The notes under the pieces were generated by a model. That model was not told the origin of the DNA, made no database searches, and saw only the letters and a list, made by a program, of their open reading frames with translations. From assembly GCA_020850535.1 (NCBI GenBank), contig JADZEM010000049.1, positions 1 to 55,926 of the forward strand: a stretch of 55,926 nucleotides of DNA, in the 5' to 3' direction. Position numbers and translations under genes: made by a program. Of the stretch, positions 43,453 through 52,538 are shown one piece after another. This stretch comes from Chloroflexota bacterium. Lineage in GTDB: Bacteria > Chloroflexota > UBA6077 > JACCZL01. Position 1 is the stretch's first letter. The number at the start of each line of letters is the position of its first letter.

Positions 43453-44667
43453 CTAGAAGACGCCCTCCTCGGCGTACTGCTGGATCTGATGCTCGTCCAT
43501 CCCGAGCAGCGATCCGTAGACGTAGTCGTTGTGCTCCCCGACCTGGGGCGCGGGCCGGCGCACACGGCCTGGCGTCTCGGAGAGCCTGCCGGGGACGCCT
43601 TCGAACCGCTGGGTGCCGAGCTGTGGGTCTTGCTGGTACTCCCAGAAGCCGCGCGCGTGCAGGTGTGGATCGCGGGCCATGTCCACCGCGTTCTGGACGG
43701 CAGCGGCTGGGCAGCCGGCCTTCTGCAGCAGGTACATGACCTCGTCGGGGCTGTGCTGACGAGTCCACTCCGTCACCCGCTCATCAAGGGCCGCTCGATT
43801 GCCCACCCGGTCGGCCATCGTCGCGAACCGCTGGTCCCGGGTCCAGGCCGGCGCACCAAGCGCGGCGCGAAACGCCTCCCACTCCGCCTCGGTGGTCACG
43901 GCGATCGCGCACCAGCGATCCTCGCCGGCGCAGCGGTACGGTCCGTACGGCGCAGCCTGCTGGTGGTAGCTGCCGGTGCCGATGCGCTGGGCCGCGCGCC
44001 CGTTGACGGTGTAGTCCAGGACGGCGGTGCCGGTCGTAGCGGCAATGGCCTGGTACTGGGCGAGATCGACGTACTGCCCGAGTCCGGTCTGCTGGCGGTG
44101 CGCCAGCGCCGCGACGACGGCGAAGGCTGCCGACGCGCCCCCGATGAAGTCAGCGTATGCGCCCATGACGACCGGCCGCCGATCCGGCAGGCCCGTGCAG
44201 TGGGTGAAGCCTGCGAGCGCCTGCACAATCGGCCCGTGGCTGACGTAATGCTCGTAGGGGCCGGAGTGCCCGTAGCCGGACATGCTCACGTAGACCACGC
44301 CCGGGTTGATCTCCTTCATCACGTCGTAGCCGAAGCCCCAGCGGTCCATGACGCCCGAGGTGAAGTTCTCGATCACGACATCGCTGATCGCGAGCAGCTT
44401 CCTGGCGATCTCAAGCCCCTTCGGATGGCGCATGTTCAGCGTGATGGCGACCTTGTTTCGGTTGATCTCCTTGAAGCGCCCGCCCGGCGCAAGCTCCTTG
44501 CCATCGACGAATCCGCCACCCTGGCGGAACGTGTCGATCCGGCCGCGTCCCTCGATCCGGATCACCTCTGCCCCCAGGTCGGCAAGCGTCTTCCCACAGC
44601 GAGGCCCGGCGACGACCCAGCCGAAGTCCATGACGCGGATGCCCTGGAGAGGACCAGTAGGAACCAT
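43453..44667 (-). CDS. Family III CoA-transferase (CaiB/BaiF type) with catalytic Asp
   Basis: This 404-residue enzyme transfers CoA between organic acids. It shows the class III pattern RVMDFGWVVAGPRCGKTLADLGAEVIRIE at the N terminus and retains the acyl-accepting Asp (D173 in MGAYADFIGG). The next gene upstream encodes a paralogue that lacks this Asp, so the two could form a heteromeric enzyme in which this is the catalytic subunit. It is 51 bp downstream of that paralogue. Confidence 0.9.
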   Translation of the reverse strand: MVPTGPLQGIRVMDFGWVVAGPRCGKTLADLGAEVIRIEGRGRIDTFRQGGGFVDGKELAPGGRFKEINRNKVAITLNMRHPKGLEIARKLLAISDVVIENFTSGVMDRWGFGYDVMKEINPGVVYVSMSGYGHSGPYEHYVSHGPIVQALAGFTHCTGLPDRRPVVMGAYADFIGGASAAFAVVAALAHRQQTGLGQYVDLAQYQAIAATTGTAVLDYTVNGRAAQRIGTGSYHQQAAPYGPYRCAGEDRWCAIAVTTEAEWEAFRAALGAPAWTRDQRFATMADRVGNRAALDERVTEWTRQHSPDEVMYLLQKAGCPAAAVQNAVDMARDPHLHARGFWEYQQDPQLGTQRFEGVPGRLSETPGRVRRPAPQVGEHNDYVYGSLLGMDEHQIQQYAEEGVF

Positions 44668-44718
44668 GCTCCTGTCCCCTTTCTGCCCATCGTGGATGCG
44701 TGGGCAGTCAGCCAGCGG

Positions 44719-45957
44719 TCAGATCACGCCGTGCTCGCGGTGCTCCTGCAGAGCCTGCTCGGTGAGGCCAAGCTCGCCCAGGTAGATCTCGCGATTGTGC
44801 TCGCCCAGCAGCGGCGCTCGCCTCCGGATGCTCCAGGGCGTCCCGTGGAGGTCGTAGGGCGCCCCGGCGTAGGTGACTGTTCGGTCAAGCTCGGGGTGCG
44901 GCACCTGGACGAAATAGCCCCTGGCGTTGAGCTGCGGGTCCGCCAACACGGCCGGGATGTCGTTGACCGGCGCGACTTCCAGCCGACGTGTCTGCGCCTC
45001 GTTGAAGAGGTCGTAGCCGGTCCGGGTCGTCGTCCACGCTTCGACCTGTCCATACATCTGGTCGCAGTGCGCCATGCCCCACTCGCGATCCAGCCACCGT
45101 TCGTCACCCAGGTCACCGAGCTGACCGTCGGCGTCCATCCAGGTCATCCAGCGGGGCCAGATATCGCGCCGAAACGGCCCCAGGCCCATATCGACGTAGC
45201 CGTCTTTGGAGCGGAAGACCCGCAGCCCGCTCGGATCGCCGTTGTAGCCCCACTGGCGCGTCAGGACGACCTCGTCCATGCTGTAGAAGACGTTCGGCGT
45301 CTCCGACATGGTGGCCATCGCTTCCTGCATCGACACGTCGATGTGCTGGCCGCGTCCGGTCGTCGCGCGGTAGAGGACGGCCGCAAGGGCGGTGGTCGCC
45401 GCGTAGTAGCCGGCTGTGTGGCAGCACTGGAGGAAGGGCACGGTCAGCGGCGGCAGGCTGAGATCCTCGTAGCCCATGATCGCCATGTAGCCGCTCATGG
45501 CCCAGGCCACGAGATCGGACCCCTTGTAGTGGGCATGGGGGCCGTGCTGCCCGAACGGCGTGATGGAGGCCATCACCAGACCCGGGTTGATCCGCGCCAG
45601 GTCCGCATAGGCCAGGTCCAGGCCGGCCAGGAAGCCGGGCGGAAAGCTCTCGATCAGGATGTCTGCGCGACGCACAAGCTCGAGCAGGAGCCGTCTGCCC
45701 TCGGCACGCTCGACGTCGAGCGTGATCCCGCGCTTGTTCGTGTTGTAGTGGAAGAAGAAGAGGCTCCTGGCTGGATCGGGGACGTCGTCCACGAACGGGC
45801 CGAACTGACGCGTCAGATCGCCACCCGGCGGCTCGACCTTGATCGTGTCAGCTCCCAGGTCGGCCAGGAGCTTGGCGGCGTAGACGCCCTTCTCGTCAGA
45901 AAGGTCAAGAACCCGAACGTGACTCAGAGCACCGACAGATCCATCGTCTTGATTCAA
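44719..45957 (-). CDS. Family III CoA-transferase-like protein lacking the catalytic Asp
   Basis: This 412-residue protein is class III in fold (VRVLDLSDEKGVYAAKLLADLGADTIKVE; NKRGITLDVERAEGR; TTGRGQHIDVSMQEA). At the position of the catalytic Asp it has FLQCCH180TAGYYA, i.e. Cys or His. The start is TTG 45957 with a strong GGGAGG six bases upstream. It is the first gene of the operon behind the operator at 46158-46202. It may be a non-catalytic partner of the next CoA-transferase, as in heteromeric enzymes of the BbsEF type; family knowledge suggests this, sequence alone does not prove it. Confidence 0.85.
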   Translation of the reverse strand: MNQDDGSVGALSHVRVLDLSDEKGVYAAKLLADLGADTIKVEPPGGDLTRQFGPFVDDVPDPARSLFFFHYNTNKRGITLDVERAEGRRLLLELVRRADILIESFPPGFLAGLDLAYADLARINPGLVMASITPFGQHGPHAHYKGSDLVAWAMSGYMAIMGYEDLSLPPLTVPFLQCCHTAGYYAATTALAAVLYRATTGRGQHIDVSMQEAMATMSETPNVFYSMDEVVLTRQWGYNGDPSGLRVFRSKDGYVDMGLGPFRRDIWPRWMTWMDADGQLGDLGDERWLDREWGMAHCDQMYGQVEAWTTTRTGYDLFNEAQTRRLEVAPVNDIPAVLADPQLNARGYFVQVPHPELDRTVTYAGAPYDLHGTPWSIRRRAPLLGEHNREIYLGELGLTEQALQEHREHGVI

Positions 45958-46157
45958 CGTGATCCTCCCGGGGAGGCACGCCGCTGCACCGAAAGACGCG
46001 GTGCTGGCGCACCGTCCACCACCCGAAGCTGAACGTGTTGAAAGCAGTGGGATACGGTCGGCCAGTGAACAGCGAGCGCTGCACGTGCGCGACCCGATGA
46101 GTCAGGCCTGGAGGGCAGGCCCAAACTCAGACGACCGGAGGATGGTCATCTGATCGA

Positions 46158-46202
46158 AGGCTACGTGCATCCCGGGGCGGGAACATCGGCCAAACGGACC
46201 AT
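46158..46202 (-). promoter_or_regulatory. Regulon promoter: dyad operator plus -10, CoA-transferase operon
   Basis: In sense, ATGGTCCGTTTGGCCGAT (46202-46185), then G, 20 nt, and TAGCCT (46163-46158). It shares the T at position 5 with the enolase-superfamily gene's copy. It should drive four genes to 40837. Confidence 0.8.
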
Positions 46203-46305
46203 TTCTTGTGCGCCGACGGGCGCCGGGCCGGCCGATCCGCTACGAACGCCCGCTCGTTGGCAGGCCGCGCGCAGATGCGTTTGGACGGCCAGCATGAGAC
46301 AGAGT

Positions 46306-46338
46306 GAGCGGGCCGGCGCTCGCGCGGCCGGCCCGCTC
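46306..46338 (-). terminator. Stem-loop terminator candidate after the permease operon
   Basis: GAGCGGGCCGGC and GCCGGCCCGCTC form a perfect 12-bp stem with a 9-nt loop, 28 bp past the permease stop. No U-tract follows. Confidence 0.6.
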
Positions 46339-46365
46339 TCCGAGGCGCCGATCGGGCGCACAGAG

Positions 46366-47289
46366 CTACAAGACGTCGGCCCGCGCCCGCACGTCGAACA
46401 GGTCGCGCAGGGAATCGCCCAGGAAGCTTGCACCGAGCACCGTGAGCGTGATGACCGTGCCAGCCGAGAGTGGGAACCACATGGCCCGGTCCATGAAGCC
46501 GTACCCCTCGCGCAGCATGGAGCCCCAGCTTGGCGCGGGCGGCTGGACGCCCAGCCCCAGGAAGCTGAGATTGGCCTCCGTCAGAATCGCCGCGCCGACC
46601 GCGACCGAGAACTGCACGATCAGCGGGCTGACGGCGTTCGGCAGGATGTGGCGCAGCGCGATCCGCAGGTCGCTCGAACCGATGCACCGGGCAGCCTGGA
46701 TGAACTCGCGCTCGCGGAGGGTCAGCACCTGCGCCCGTAAGAGGCGCCCGAACGTCGGGGTTGCGGTGATGCCGATCGCGACGATCAGGTTGTTCAGCCC
46801 TGGCCCGAGCGCGGCGGTGATCCCCAGGGCCAGCACCAGCCCCGGGAAGGCCAACTGGGCGTCCATAAGCCCCATGATGACCTTGTCGACCCAGCCGCCA
46901 AAGTACCCGGAAGGGAGTCCGATCATGGTCCCCAGAACGAGCGCCAGGGTGACCGCCATCAGGCCGACGCGCACCGACGCCTGCGCCCCGTAGATGACGC
47001 GCGTGAGGACATCCCGCCCGAGGTTGTCGGTGCCGAGGAGGTGAGCGGCGCTCGGCGGCTTCATGATCGCCGTGTAGTCCTGCTTTCCGGGATCGTACGG
47101 CGCGAGGACCGGCGCGAGAAACGCGACCAGGGTGATCGCGGTCACCATGCAGAATCCGAGCACGCCGCGCACGCCCATCCGCAGAACGAGCCGCCGCAGC
47201 CTGGCCTGCCTGGAGCGGGACCGGCCGACCTCGGCGCGATCCGCCTCCTTGAGTGCCGGTGCTGCCATGTCATGAACGGTCGATGCCAC
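46366..47289 (-). CDS. ABC transporter permease (OppC/DppC-like)
   Basis: This 307-residue permease has a long basic N terminus, a first TM at about 43-63 (GFCMVTAITLVAFLAPVLAPY), the periplasmic HLLGTDNLGRDVLTRVIYGA motif diagnostic of OppC/DppC, and the coupling loop REFIQAARCIGSSDLRIALRHILPNA. The C terminus has TEANLSFLGLGVQPPAPSWG. It lies 54 bp after its OppB-like partner. No ATP-binding gene follows; the operon ends in a hairpin. Confidence 0.93.
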   Translation of the reverse strand: MASTVHDMAAPALKEADRAEVGRSRSRQARLRRLVLRMGVRGVLGFCMVTAITLVAFLAPVLAPYDPGKQDYTAIMKPPSAAHLLGTDNLGRDVLTRVIYGAQASVRVGLMAVTLALVLGTMIGLPSGYFGGWVDKVIMGLMDAQLAFPGLVLALGITAALGPGLNNLIVAIGITATPTFGRLLRAQVLTLREREFIQAARCIGSSDLRIALRHILPNAVSPLIVQFSVAVGAAILTEANLSFLGLGVQPPAPSWGSMLREGYGFMDRAMWFPLSAGTVITLTVLGASFLGDSLRDLFDVRARADVL

Positions 47290-47343
47290 GGTCCTCGTCC
47301 TCTCTCCTACCTTACGCGGGCCGGTTGATCTGACCTGACCGGT

Positions 47344-48285
47344 CTAGTACCGAACACGGGGATCGACGTAGGCGTACAACACGTCGACCACCAGATTCAT
47401 CATGATCACGGTCGATGCGATCAACAGCGCCCCCGCCTGCACCGTCGGGAAGTCACGCTCGAAGATCGCCGTGACGATCACGCGTCCCATCCCTGGGATC
47501 GCGAAGATGGTCTCGGTGATCACCGCGCCCCCGAGCAAGAGGCCGCCGGTCAGCCCCACCACGGTGATGACGGGGATCAGCGCGTTCCAGAGGGCGTGGC
47601 GCAGGATCACCGAGCGCTCGACCAGCCCCTTGCTCCAGGCCGTGCGAATGTAATCATTCGAGAGCACTTCGACCATGCTGGCCCGGGTCTGGCGCATCAC
47701 GACCGCCGCCACCGTCGAGCCGAGCGCGATCATCGGCAGCACCATGTACCGCAGCGACTCAACCGGCGAATCGAAGAGGCTGGCGTAGCCCGAGGGCGGG
47801 AGCCACCCCAGGCCCAGCGAGAACAGGAAGATGAGCAGGAGGCCCGACCAGAAGGTCGGCATGCTGACGCCGAGCAGCGCGAACAGGTTGAGCAGCACAT
47901 CGGGCAGCGAACCGGGCCGGACGGCCGCGATGATCCCGGCCGGTAACCCGACCACGATGGCGAACAGCAGGGCGAGCACCGTCAGCTCGGCAGTTGGCCC
48001 GACAGCGTTCCGAAGCGCCGCGCCAATCGGCTGGCCGCTCCGGATCGACCGCCCCAGGTCGCCGGTCACGACGCGCCCCAGCCAGCGGACGTACTGCTCG
48101 TGCAGCGGAAGATCCAACCCAAGCTCGCGCTTGAGATTCGCGTAGGCCTCGGGGGTCGCGTTGTCTCCCAACATCGCGGCGACCGGGTCACCAGGGATCA
48201 AGTGCAAGAGCAGAAACACGCCTGCCGAGACCAGCAGCATGACCGGAATCGTGGCGAGCAGCTTCTGCGCGATGTACGTCGTCAT
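47344..48285 (-). CDS. ABC transporter permease (OppB/DppB-like)
   Basis: This 313-residue permease opens with TTYIAQKLLATIPVMLLVS, the first TM of OppB, followed by LIPGDPVAAMLGD and LGLDLPLHEQYVRWLGRVVTGDLGRSIRSGQPI, all classic for this family. ATG 48285 is chosen for its GGGAG upstream; an in-frame ATG at 48330 also exists. It is the first gene behind a regulon promoter (48401-48445). With the OppC-like gene it forms the channel for one or both binding proteins at 36002-40520. Confidence 0.93.
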   Translation of the reverse strand: MTTYIAQKLLATIPVMLLVSAGVFLLLHLIPGDPVAAMLGDNATPEAYANLKRELGLDLPLHEQYVRWLGRVVTGDLGRSIRSGQPIGAALRNAVGPTAELTVLALLFAIVVGLPAGIIAAVRPGSLPDVLLNLFALLGVSMPTFWSGLLLIFLFSLGLGWLPPSGYASLFDSPVESLRYMVLPMIALGSTVAAVVMRQTRASMVEVLSNDYIRTAWSKGLVERSVILRHALWNALIPVITVVGLTGGLLLGGAVITETIFAIPGMGRVIVTAIFERDFPTVQAGALLIASTVIMMNLVVDVLYAYVDPRVRY

Positions 48286-48400
48286 CGCGGACGAGTCTCC
48301 CTTCATTGGGGGCATGCAGGACAGCACCAACCCGCCATTGGATCAGTGAAGCCAGCGTCCGGGGCCGGATCTCGCCAGGCCCGACCGAGCACAGACCTTT

Positions 48401-48445
48401 ACTCTAGGTAGCGGTTTTGAGCGAAACATCGGCCAAACGGCCCAT
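48401..48445 (-). promoter_or_regulatory. Regulon promoter: dyad operator plus -10, permease operon
   Basis: In sense, ATGGGCCGTTTGGCCGAT (48445-48428), then G, 20 nt, and TAGAGT (48406-48401). It lies between the end of the LAL regulator gene (48477) and the permeases. Leader is about 110 nt to ATG 48285. Confidence 0.82.
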
Positions 48446-48476
48446 TCCATCGACGCGAGCGCTGGCGCAGCGCGTG

Positions 48477-51152
48477 CTACAGCATGCCGGCCTCGTACCC
48501 TCGTCGGACGGCGGCGGCGCGGGTGCCCACGCCGAGTTTGGCGAACGTATTGCTGAGATGTCGCTTGACGGTCTTTTCGCTGAGGATCAGCACCGCTGCG
48601 ATCTGGCGGTTCGTGCGGCCCTCCGCCATCAGGCTGAGCACCTCGCGCTCACGCTCGGTCAGCACCTGCTGACGGCCACGGCCGCGACGCCCTTCAGGTG
48701 TGGCCGTGACGCCGCCTGACGGGCCGGTGTCCGGCCGGTGCACAGCCCCCACAGCCGCGTCCAGGGCAGATTGCGCTGGTTGTCCCAGGCGCACCGGCGA
48801 GCGGGCGGCCAGGTACGCACGCTCGGCCGCCACAACGGCCGGACGGTAGACCTCGGCCCCGGTCGCCGCGATGGTCTGCCGCGCCGCCGCGATGGCGGCG
48901 CTCGCTGCGCCAGCATCCCCACGCGCCAGGAGCGCACGCGCCAACACACTCTGCAAGCCCGCGAGGTGCTCGTCGGCACTGGTGCGCCGGCAGAGGTGAA
49001 CGCCGTCGTTCGCGGCTTCCATCGCGAGATCCATCGCCCCACTGGCGAAGTGCGCTTCAGCCAGCAGGAGCAGATCGACCACGCGGTGAGCGCTGAGGGA
49101 GCCGGCTGCTGACTTCCGGGTCCGCTCGGTGAGCACCTCAATCGCGATCTCGGGGCGTCCCCGTTCGAGCTCCACCTGGGCCATCACGCGCCGCCCACGG
49201 CCGCCCAGGATATCGAACTGCTGCTCCATGTTCATGACCGTGGCTGCTACGTCCGCCGCCTCGTCGAAACGACCGAGATACGAGAGCGCCCGCGCCAGCT
49301 CGCCAAGCGCGACGCAGCGAACTCGCCGTGCGTCCCGCAGATGGTCGATACGGCCAGAGCGGCCGGCCGGCGCTGCCGGGTCGTCGGAGAGCCGGTCGAC
49401 CGTCGCCGTGAGTATCGCGAGCGCATCGTGTGCGCGCCCGGCCGTGACGAGCGCTCGAGCAAGCGACGCCTCCGCGAGGACTCGACGCGGCCAGTCATCA
49501 GGCAGCGCCGTGAGGCAGGCGGTTCGGAGATGGTCGATGGCCGGCGACAGCCGCCCCTGGCGCTGATAGGCCAGGCCAAGCTCGTAGTGCGCGTCGCTGC
49601 ACCAGCCTGCGACGGCCACGGCGTGGTCCGCGGCGTCTGGGGAATCAGACTGCAGAGCCTCTTCCAGGGCGGATTCAGCGTCCTCGATGGCGTACCACGA
49701 TGAGCCAAGCGCCGCGAGTCGCGCGGCGAGCGCGGCACGCCGCGTCAGGCTGCCGGACTCGGCGCAGAACTGGAGGGCCTCTCGCCAGCAGGCGCCGGCT
49801 GCGAACGTCTCGGCCCGCCCGAAATACAGCGCACCGAGCTGTTCGAGCAGCTCGATCTGGAGGCCTCGGTCGGACGCACGCGATTGCCGCGCCAGATCCA
49901 GTGCCCGCCGGCAGTAGCGAATGGCGTCGTCCCAGCGGGTGTCTCGCTCGGCAGACTCCTGGGCCTGCAGCACGTAGTCAAGCGCGCGTCCCGGATCGCG
50001 TCCCAGCGTGAAGTGGTGCGCCAGCGTCGCGCTCCGATCCGTGCGCCCTGGGCCTTCGACCTGTTCGAGCGCCTCCGCCATGGCCCGGTGCAGGGACCGT
50101 CGGCGCGTCTGACTCAGGCGGCGATAGAGCATGCGGCGGACAAGCTCGTGAGTGAAGTGAAAATCCGCTGACGAGTCAACCGCCTCGCGCAGGATGCCGT
50201 GGGTGAGCCCTGCTTCGAGCTGCCGCAGGATCTGTCCCTCGGCGTCGGGGAGGGCGGAGGCGATCACATCGAAGTCGACGGCGGGACCGAGGACGGCGGC
50301 TGCGCTGAGTGTCTCGATGACCTCTGGCTCAAGAGCATCAAGCTCCACCGTCAAGGCCGCGGCAATGCCAGAGGGCACGTAGGTGTCGGAGACATCGCCC
50401 AGGAGGTAGGACGTACCACGCTGCTGCCGGACCAGTCCGACACGCTGGAGATCCCACGCGACTTCCTCCACGAGGGCGGGGTTCCCTTCGCTGAGCGAGC
50501 CAATCGTCTGATGGAGCCGTGCGTGCGGAGTCCCGCCGAGGATGTGGCCGGCGACTTCGAGCACCTCCGGATCGGCGAGCGGCGGGACGTCGATCTCGTA
50601 GAGCAGCCGCTGTCGCGCAAGCTGGGCCAGGACGCGGCGAACAGGCGACAGTGACGACCCGACCGACGACAGGGCCAGAAAGACGATGATCGGACGTGAG
50701 GGCGCAGCGTCCTCTACGAGGTCAACAACGCTGTGCAGGCGATCCGGCCGCCCGGTGAGGTCGACGAGGACGACACACGGCGGCACGTCACCGTCTCGGG
50801 ACGAGGGAGATGAGATGACCGACAACTCGCTGCTGTCGGCGCGTCGGTCGAACCCTGGCGACACATCGTCGATCCACCGGACATCGAGGCCGCGATCTTC
50901 GCCACGGTGCGCAAACTCTCTGAGAAGTCGGGTCTTTCCGATGCCCGCCTCGCCCACGAGGCGCACGACCATGCGTCGAGACTGCTGGACCCGCTCCACC
51001 GTGTTGTCGAACAGGCCGAGGAGCGGCTCACGGCCGACGAACGGCGATTCGTGGCGTCTCAGCCCCGCGGCGATACCGTTCTGTGGCATCGCTGCCACCC
51101 GCCAGTCATGGAGGGATGATCGGAACTCTTGCGCGGATCGCGGGACCATCAT
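48477..51152 (-). CDS. LAL-type LuxR-family transcriptional regulator with ATPase domain (1)
   Basis: This 891-residue regulator has the MalT/LAL architecture: an N-terminal AAA/STAND ATPase (FVGRE near 38-42, Walker A GEAGIGKTR, Walker B-like CVVLVDL), a long TPR-like helical sensor (about 380-790), and a C-terminal GerE/LuxR HTH (LTEREREVLSLMAEGRTNRQIA, recognition helix SEKTVKRHLSN). ATG 51152 has GGGAGG upstream. It ends 32 bp before the permease operon's operator. The inducer would be a small molecule sensed by the ATPase/TPR part. Its HTH is very like that of the paralogue at 52683-55418. Confidence 0.92.
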   Translation of the reverse strand: MMVPRSAQEFRSSLHDWRVAAMPQNGIAAGLRRHESPFVGREPLLGLFDNTVERVQQSRRMVVRLVGEAGIGKTRLLREFAHRGEDRGLDVRWIDDVSPGFDRRADSSELSVISSPSSRDGDVPPCVVLVDLTGRPDRLHSVVDLVEDAAPSRPIIVFLALSSVGSSLSPVRRVLAQLARQRLLYEIDVPPLADPEVLEVAGHILGGTPHARLHQTIGSLSEGNPALVEEVAWDLQRVGLVRQQRGTSYLLGDVSDTYVPSGIAAALTVELDALEPEVIETLSAAAVLGPAVDFDVIASALPDAEGQILRQLEAGLTHGILREAVDSSADFHFTHELVRRMLYRRLSQTRRRSLHRAMAEALEQVEGPGRTDRSATLAHHFTLGRDPGRALDYVLQAQESAERDTRWDDAIRYCRRALDLARQSRASDRGLQIELLEQLGALYFGRAETFAAGACWREALQFCAESGSLTRRAALAARLAALGSSWYAIEDAESALEEALQSDSPDAADHAVAVAGWCSDAHYELGLAYQRQGRLSPAIDHLRTACLTALPDDWPRRVLAEASLARALVTAGRAHDALAILTATVDRLSDDPAAPAGRSGRIDHLRDARRVRCVALGELARALSYLGRFDEAADVAATVMNMEQQFDILGGRGRRVMAQVELERGRPEIAIEVLTERTRKSAAGSLSAHRVVDLLLLAEAHFASGAMDLAMEAANDGVHLCRRTSADEHLAGLQSVLARALLARGDAGAASAAIAAARQTIAATGAEVYRPAVVAAERAYLAARSPVRLGQPAQSALDAAVGAVHRPDTGPSGGVTATPEGRRGRGRQQVLTEREREVLSLMAEGRTNRQIAAVLILSEKTVKRHLSNTFAKLGVGTRAAAVRRGYEAGML

Positions 51153-51489
51153 GGGCCCGTTCCTCCCAGCTGACGAGCCGCGGTGGAAGGCGCTTCCCCC
51201 TCCTCCCAGACCGCGAAGACCAGCGCACCGGTGGTCGAACGTCCAGGCGTCGCAACAGCAGCGACCACCGTTTGCAGTATACCCGGATGACCGACGGCTG
51301 GACCGACAATGCTTGCACGCCTTGCGCGCCTCACGTCAGTCTCATTCAGGCCTACGGCTCGTCGTGCAACGCGCCGGACAGTGACGTAGCCCCGGCGGGT
51401 TTGTCACCACCCGCTGGGGCTACGTCGCGATGCACTGAGCGTAAAGCGGCGCTGGCGTCGTAGGCAGCCGACACGAGCGCCGCGCTGGA
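51153..51489. other. Intergenic region between AKR and LAL genes
   Basis: This 337-bp gap contains a strong hairpin (51382-51425) close to the end of the aldo/keto reductase gene. The remainder upstream of the LAL start holds no copy of the regulon operator that I can see. Confidence 0.5.
51382..51425 (-). terminator. Stem-loop terminator candidate after the aldo/keto reductase gene
   Basis: Arms of 18 nt (GACGTAGCCCCGGCGGGT against ACCCGCTGGGGCTACGTC) pair at 17 of 18 positions around an 8-nt loop. It lies about 65 bp past the gene. It lacks a U-tract. Confidence 0.6.
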
Positions 51490-52470
51490 TCAGCGCGCGA
51501 TTGCTGCCGCCAGTTGCCGCTGCTGGATATCGGCGACGCGCGCCACTTCCTCGTCCGAGAGCGCGGCAGCATCGCCGGCTGCGACCGCGTCGGCAAGCTC
51601 CTGCTGCGTGACGGCGCCGCAGATCACGGTGCCGACGGCCGGCTGGCTGAGCGCAAACTGAATCGCCGCCTCGATCCGTCGGCGGCGTCCATCCGACCAG
51701 AGGAACGACAGCTCGTCGATGCGGTCGAAGTACCCGCGTACGGCGTCCTTCGGATAGCGCGACCGCATGTCAGTCTCGGCGAACACCGTCTCGCGCGTCA
51801 CGGCATCCGTCAGGAAGCCTTTGAAGAGCACCTGCCGCGCCACGATCCCGACGCCGTGCTCGATGGCGGCCGGCAGGAGCGCCTGCGTCGCCTCGGGCTG
51901 CAGCAGGCTCACGACTTGCTGGATGACATCGCAACGCCCGCTCTCGATCAGCTCCACGCCCTGGGCATTGCTGTAGATGGAGGCCCCAACGAAGCGCACC
52001 TTGCCCGTGTCGCGGGCCGTCTCGATGGCTTCGAGCGCTTCCTCGGTGCTGACGCCGCCGGCGGCCGGCAGGTGCAGCACGTAGCTGTCGATGTAGTCGG
52101 TCTGAAGTCGCTGCAGGCTCTGGTCGATGGCTTCGCGCACGAACGGCGGGTCAAACCGCCAGACCTGCCGGCCGTCAACATGGTGCTCGCCGACCTTCGT
52201 CTCGACGATGACCTTGTCGCGGCGGCCCTTGAGCGCCTGTCCGACCAGCTCCTCGCTGTGCCCGAAGCCGTAGGCCGGGGCCGAGTCGATGAAGTTGATC
52301 CCCTGATCCAGCCCCCAATGGATCATTCTGATCGCTTCGGCGTCGTCGGCAGCACCGTAGGAGCCGGGGCGGCCATCGATCATCATGACGCCGCCGATGC
52401 CCCACGCTCCGATTCCGATCTCAGATACCTGCAGGCCGGTCTGCCCAAGCTCTCGATATCTCACAGCCAT
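51490..52470 (-). CDS. Aldo/keto reductase
   Basis: This 326-residue NADPH-type reductase has the AKR tetrad: Asp in GINFIDSAPAYG, Tyr in the same segment, Lys in VETKVG and His in YVLHLPA. The GIGAWGIGG N-terminal motif and C-terminal nucleotide-binding region (GTVICGAVTQQEL) fit. The annotated start is ATG 52470, but a GTG at 52464 is better spaced from GGGAG and gives the common MRYRELG opening. A regulon promoter lies 69 nt upstream of 52470. It may reduce an aldehyde or sugar formed in the pathway. Confidence 0.9.
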   Translation of the reverse strand: MAVRYRELGQTGLQVSEIGIGAWGIGGVMMIDGRPGSYGAADDAEAIRMIHWGLDQGINFIDSAPAYGFGHSEELVGQALKGRRDKVIVETKVGEHHVDGRQVWRFDPPFVREAIDQSLQRLQTDYIDSYVLHLPAAGGVSTEEALEAIETARDTGKVRFVGASIYSNAQGVELIESGRCDVIQQVVSLLQPEATQALLPAAIEHGVGIVARQVLFKGFLTDAVTRETVFAETDMRSRYPKDAVRGYFDRIDELSFLWSDGRRRRIEAAIQFALSQPAVGTVICGAVTQQELADAVAAGDAAALSDEEVARVADIQQRQLAAAIAR

Positions 52471-52538
52471 TCTCCCACGCTGGATTCCGCACGGACATGC
52501 GGAACGCTGTGTGCGACGGCGAACACCGAACGAAGGCA

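Larger units (their letters stand above)
45958..46365. other. Intergenic region with regulon promoter and terminator
   Basis: This 408-bp gap between the permease and CoA-transferase operons holds the promoter of the latter (46158-46202) and the terminator stem-loop of the former (46306-46338). Between the -10 and the TTG start at 45957 lies a leader of about 190 nt in which I see no conserved structure. Confidence 0.55.

Noticed and set aside
43441-46032. Long plus-strand open frame across the CoA-transferase genes
   Set aside because: Antisense artefact; the minus strand carries the conserved CoA-transferase and hydratase motifs.
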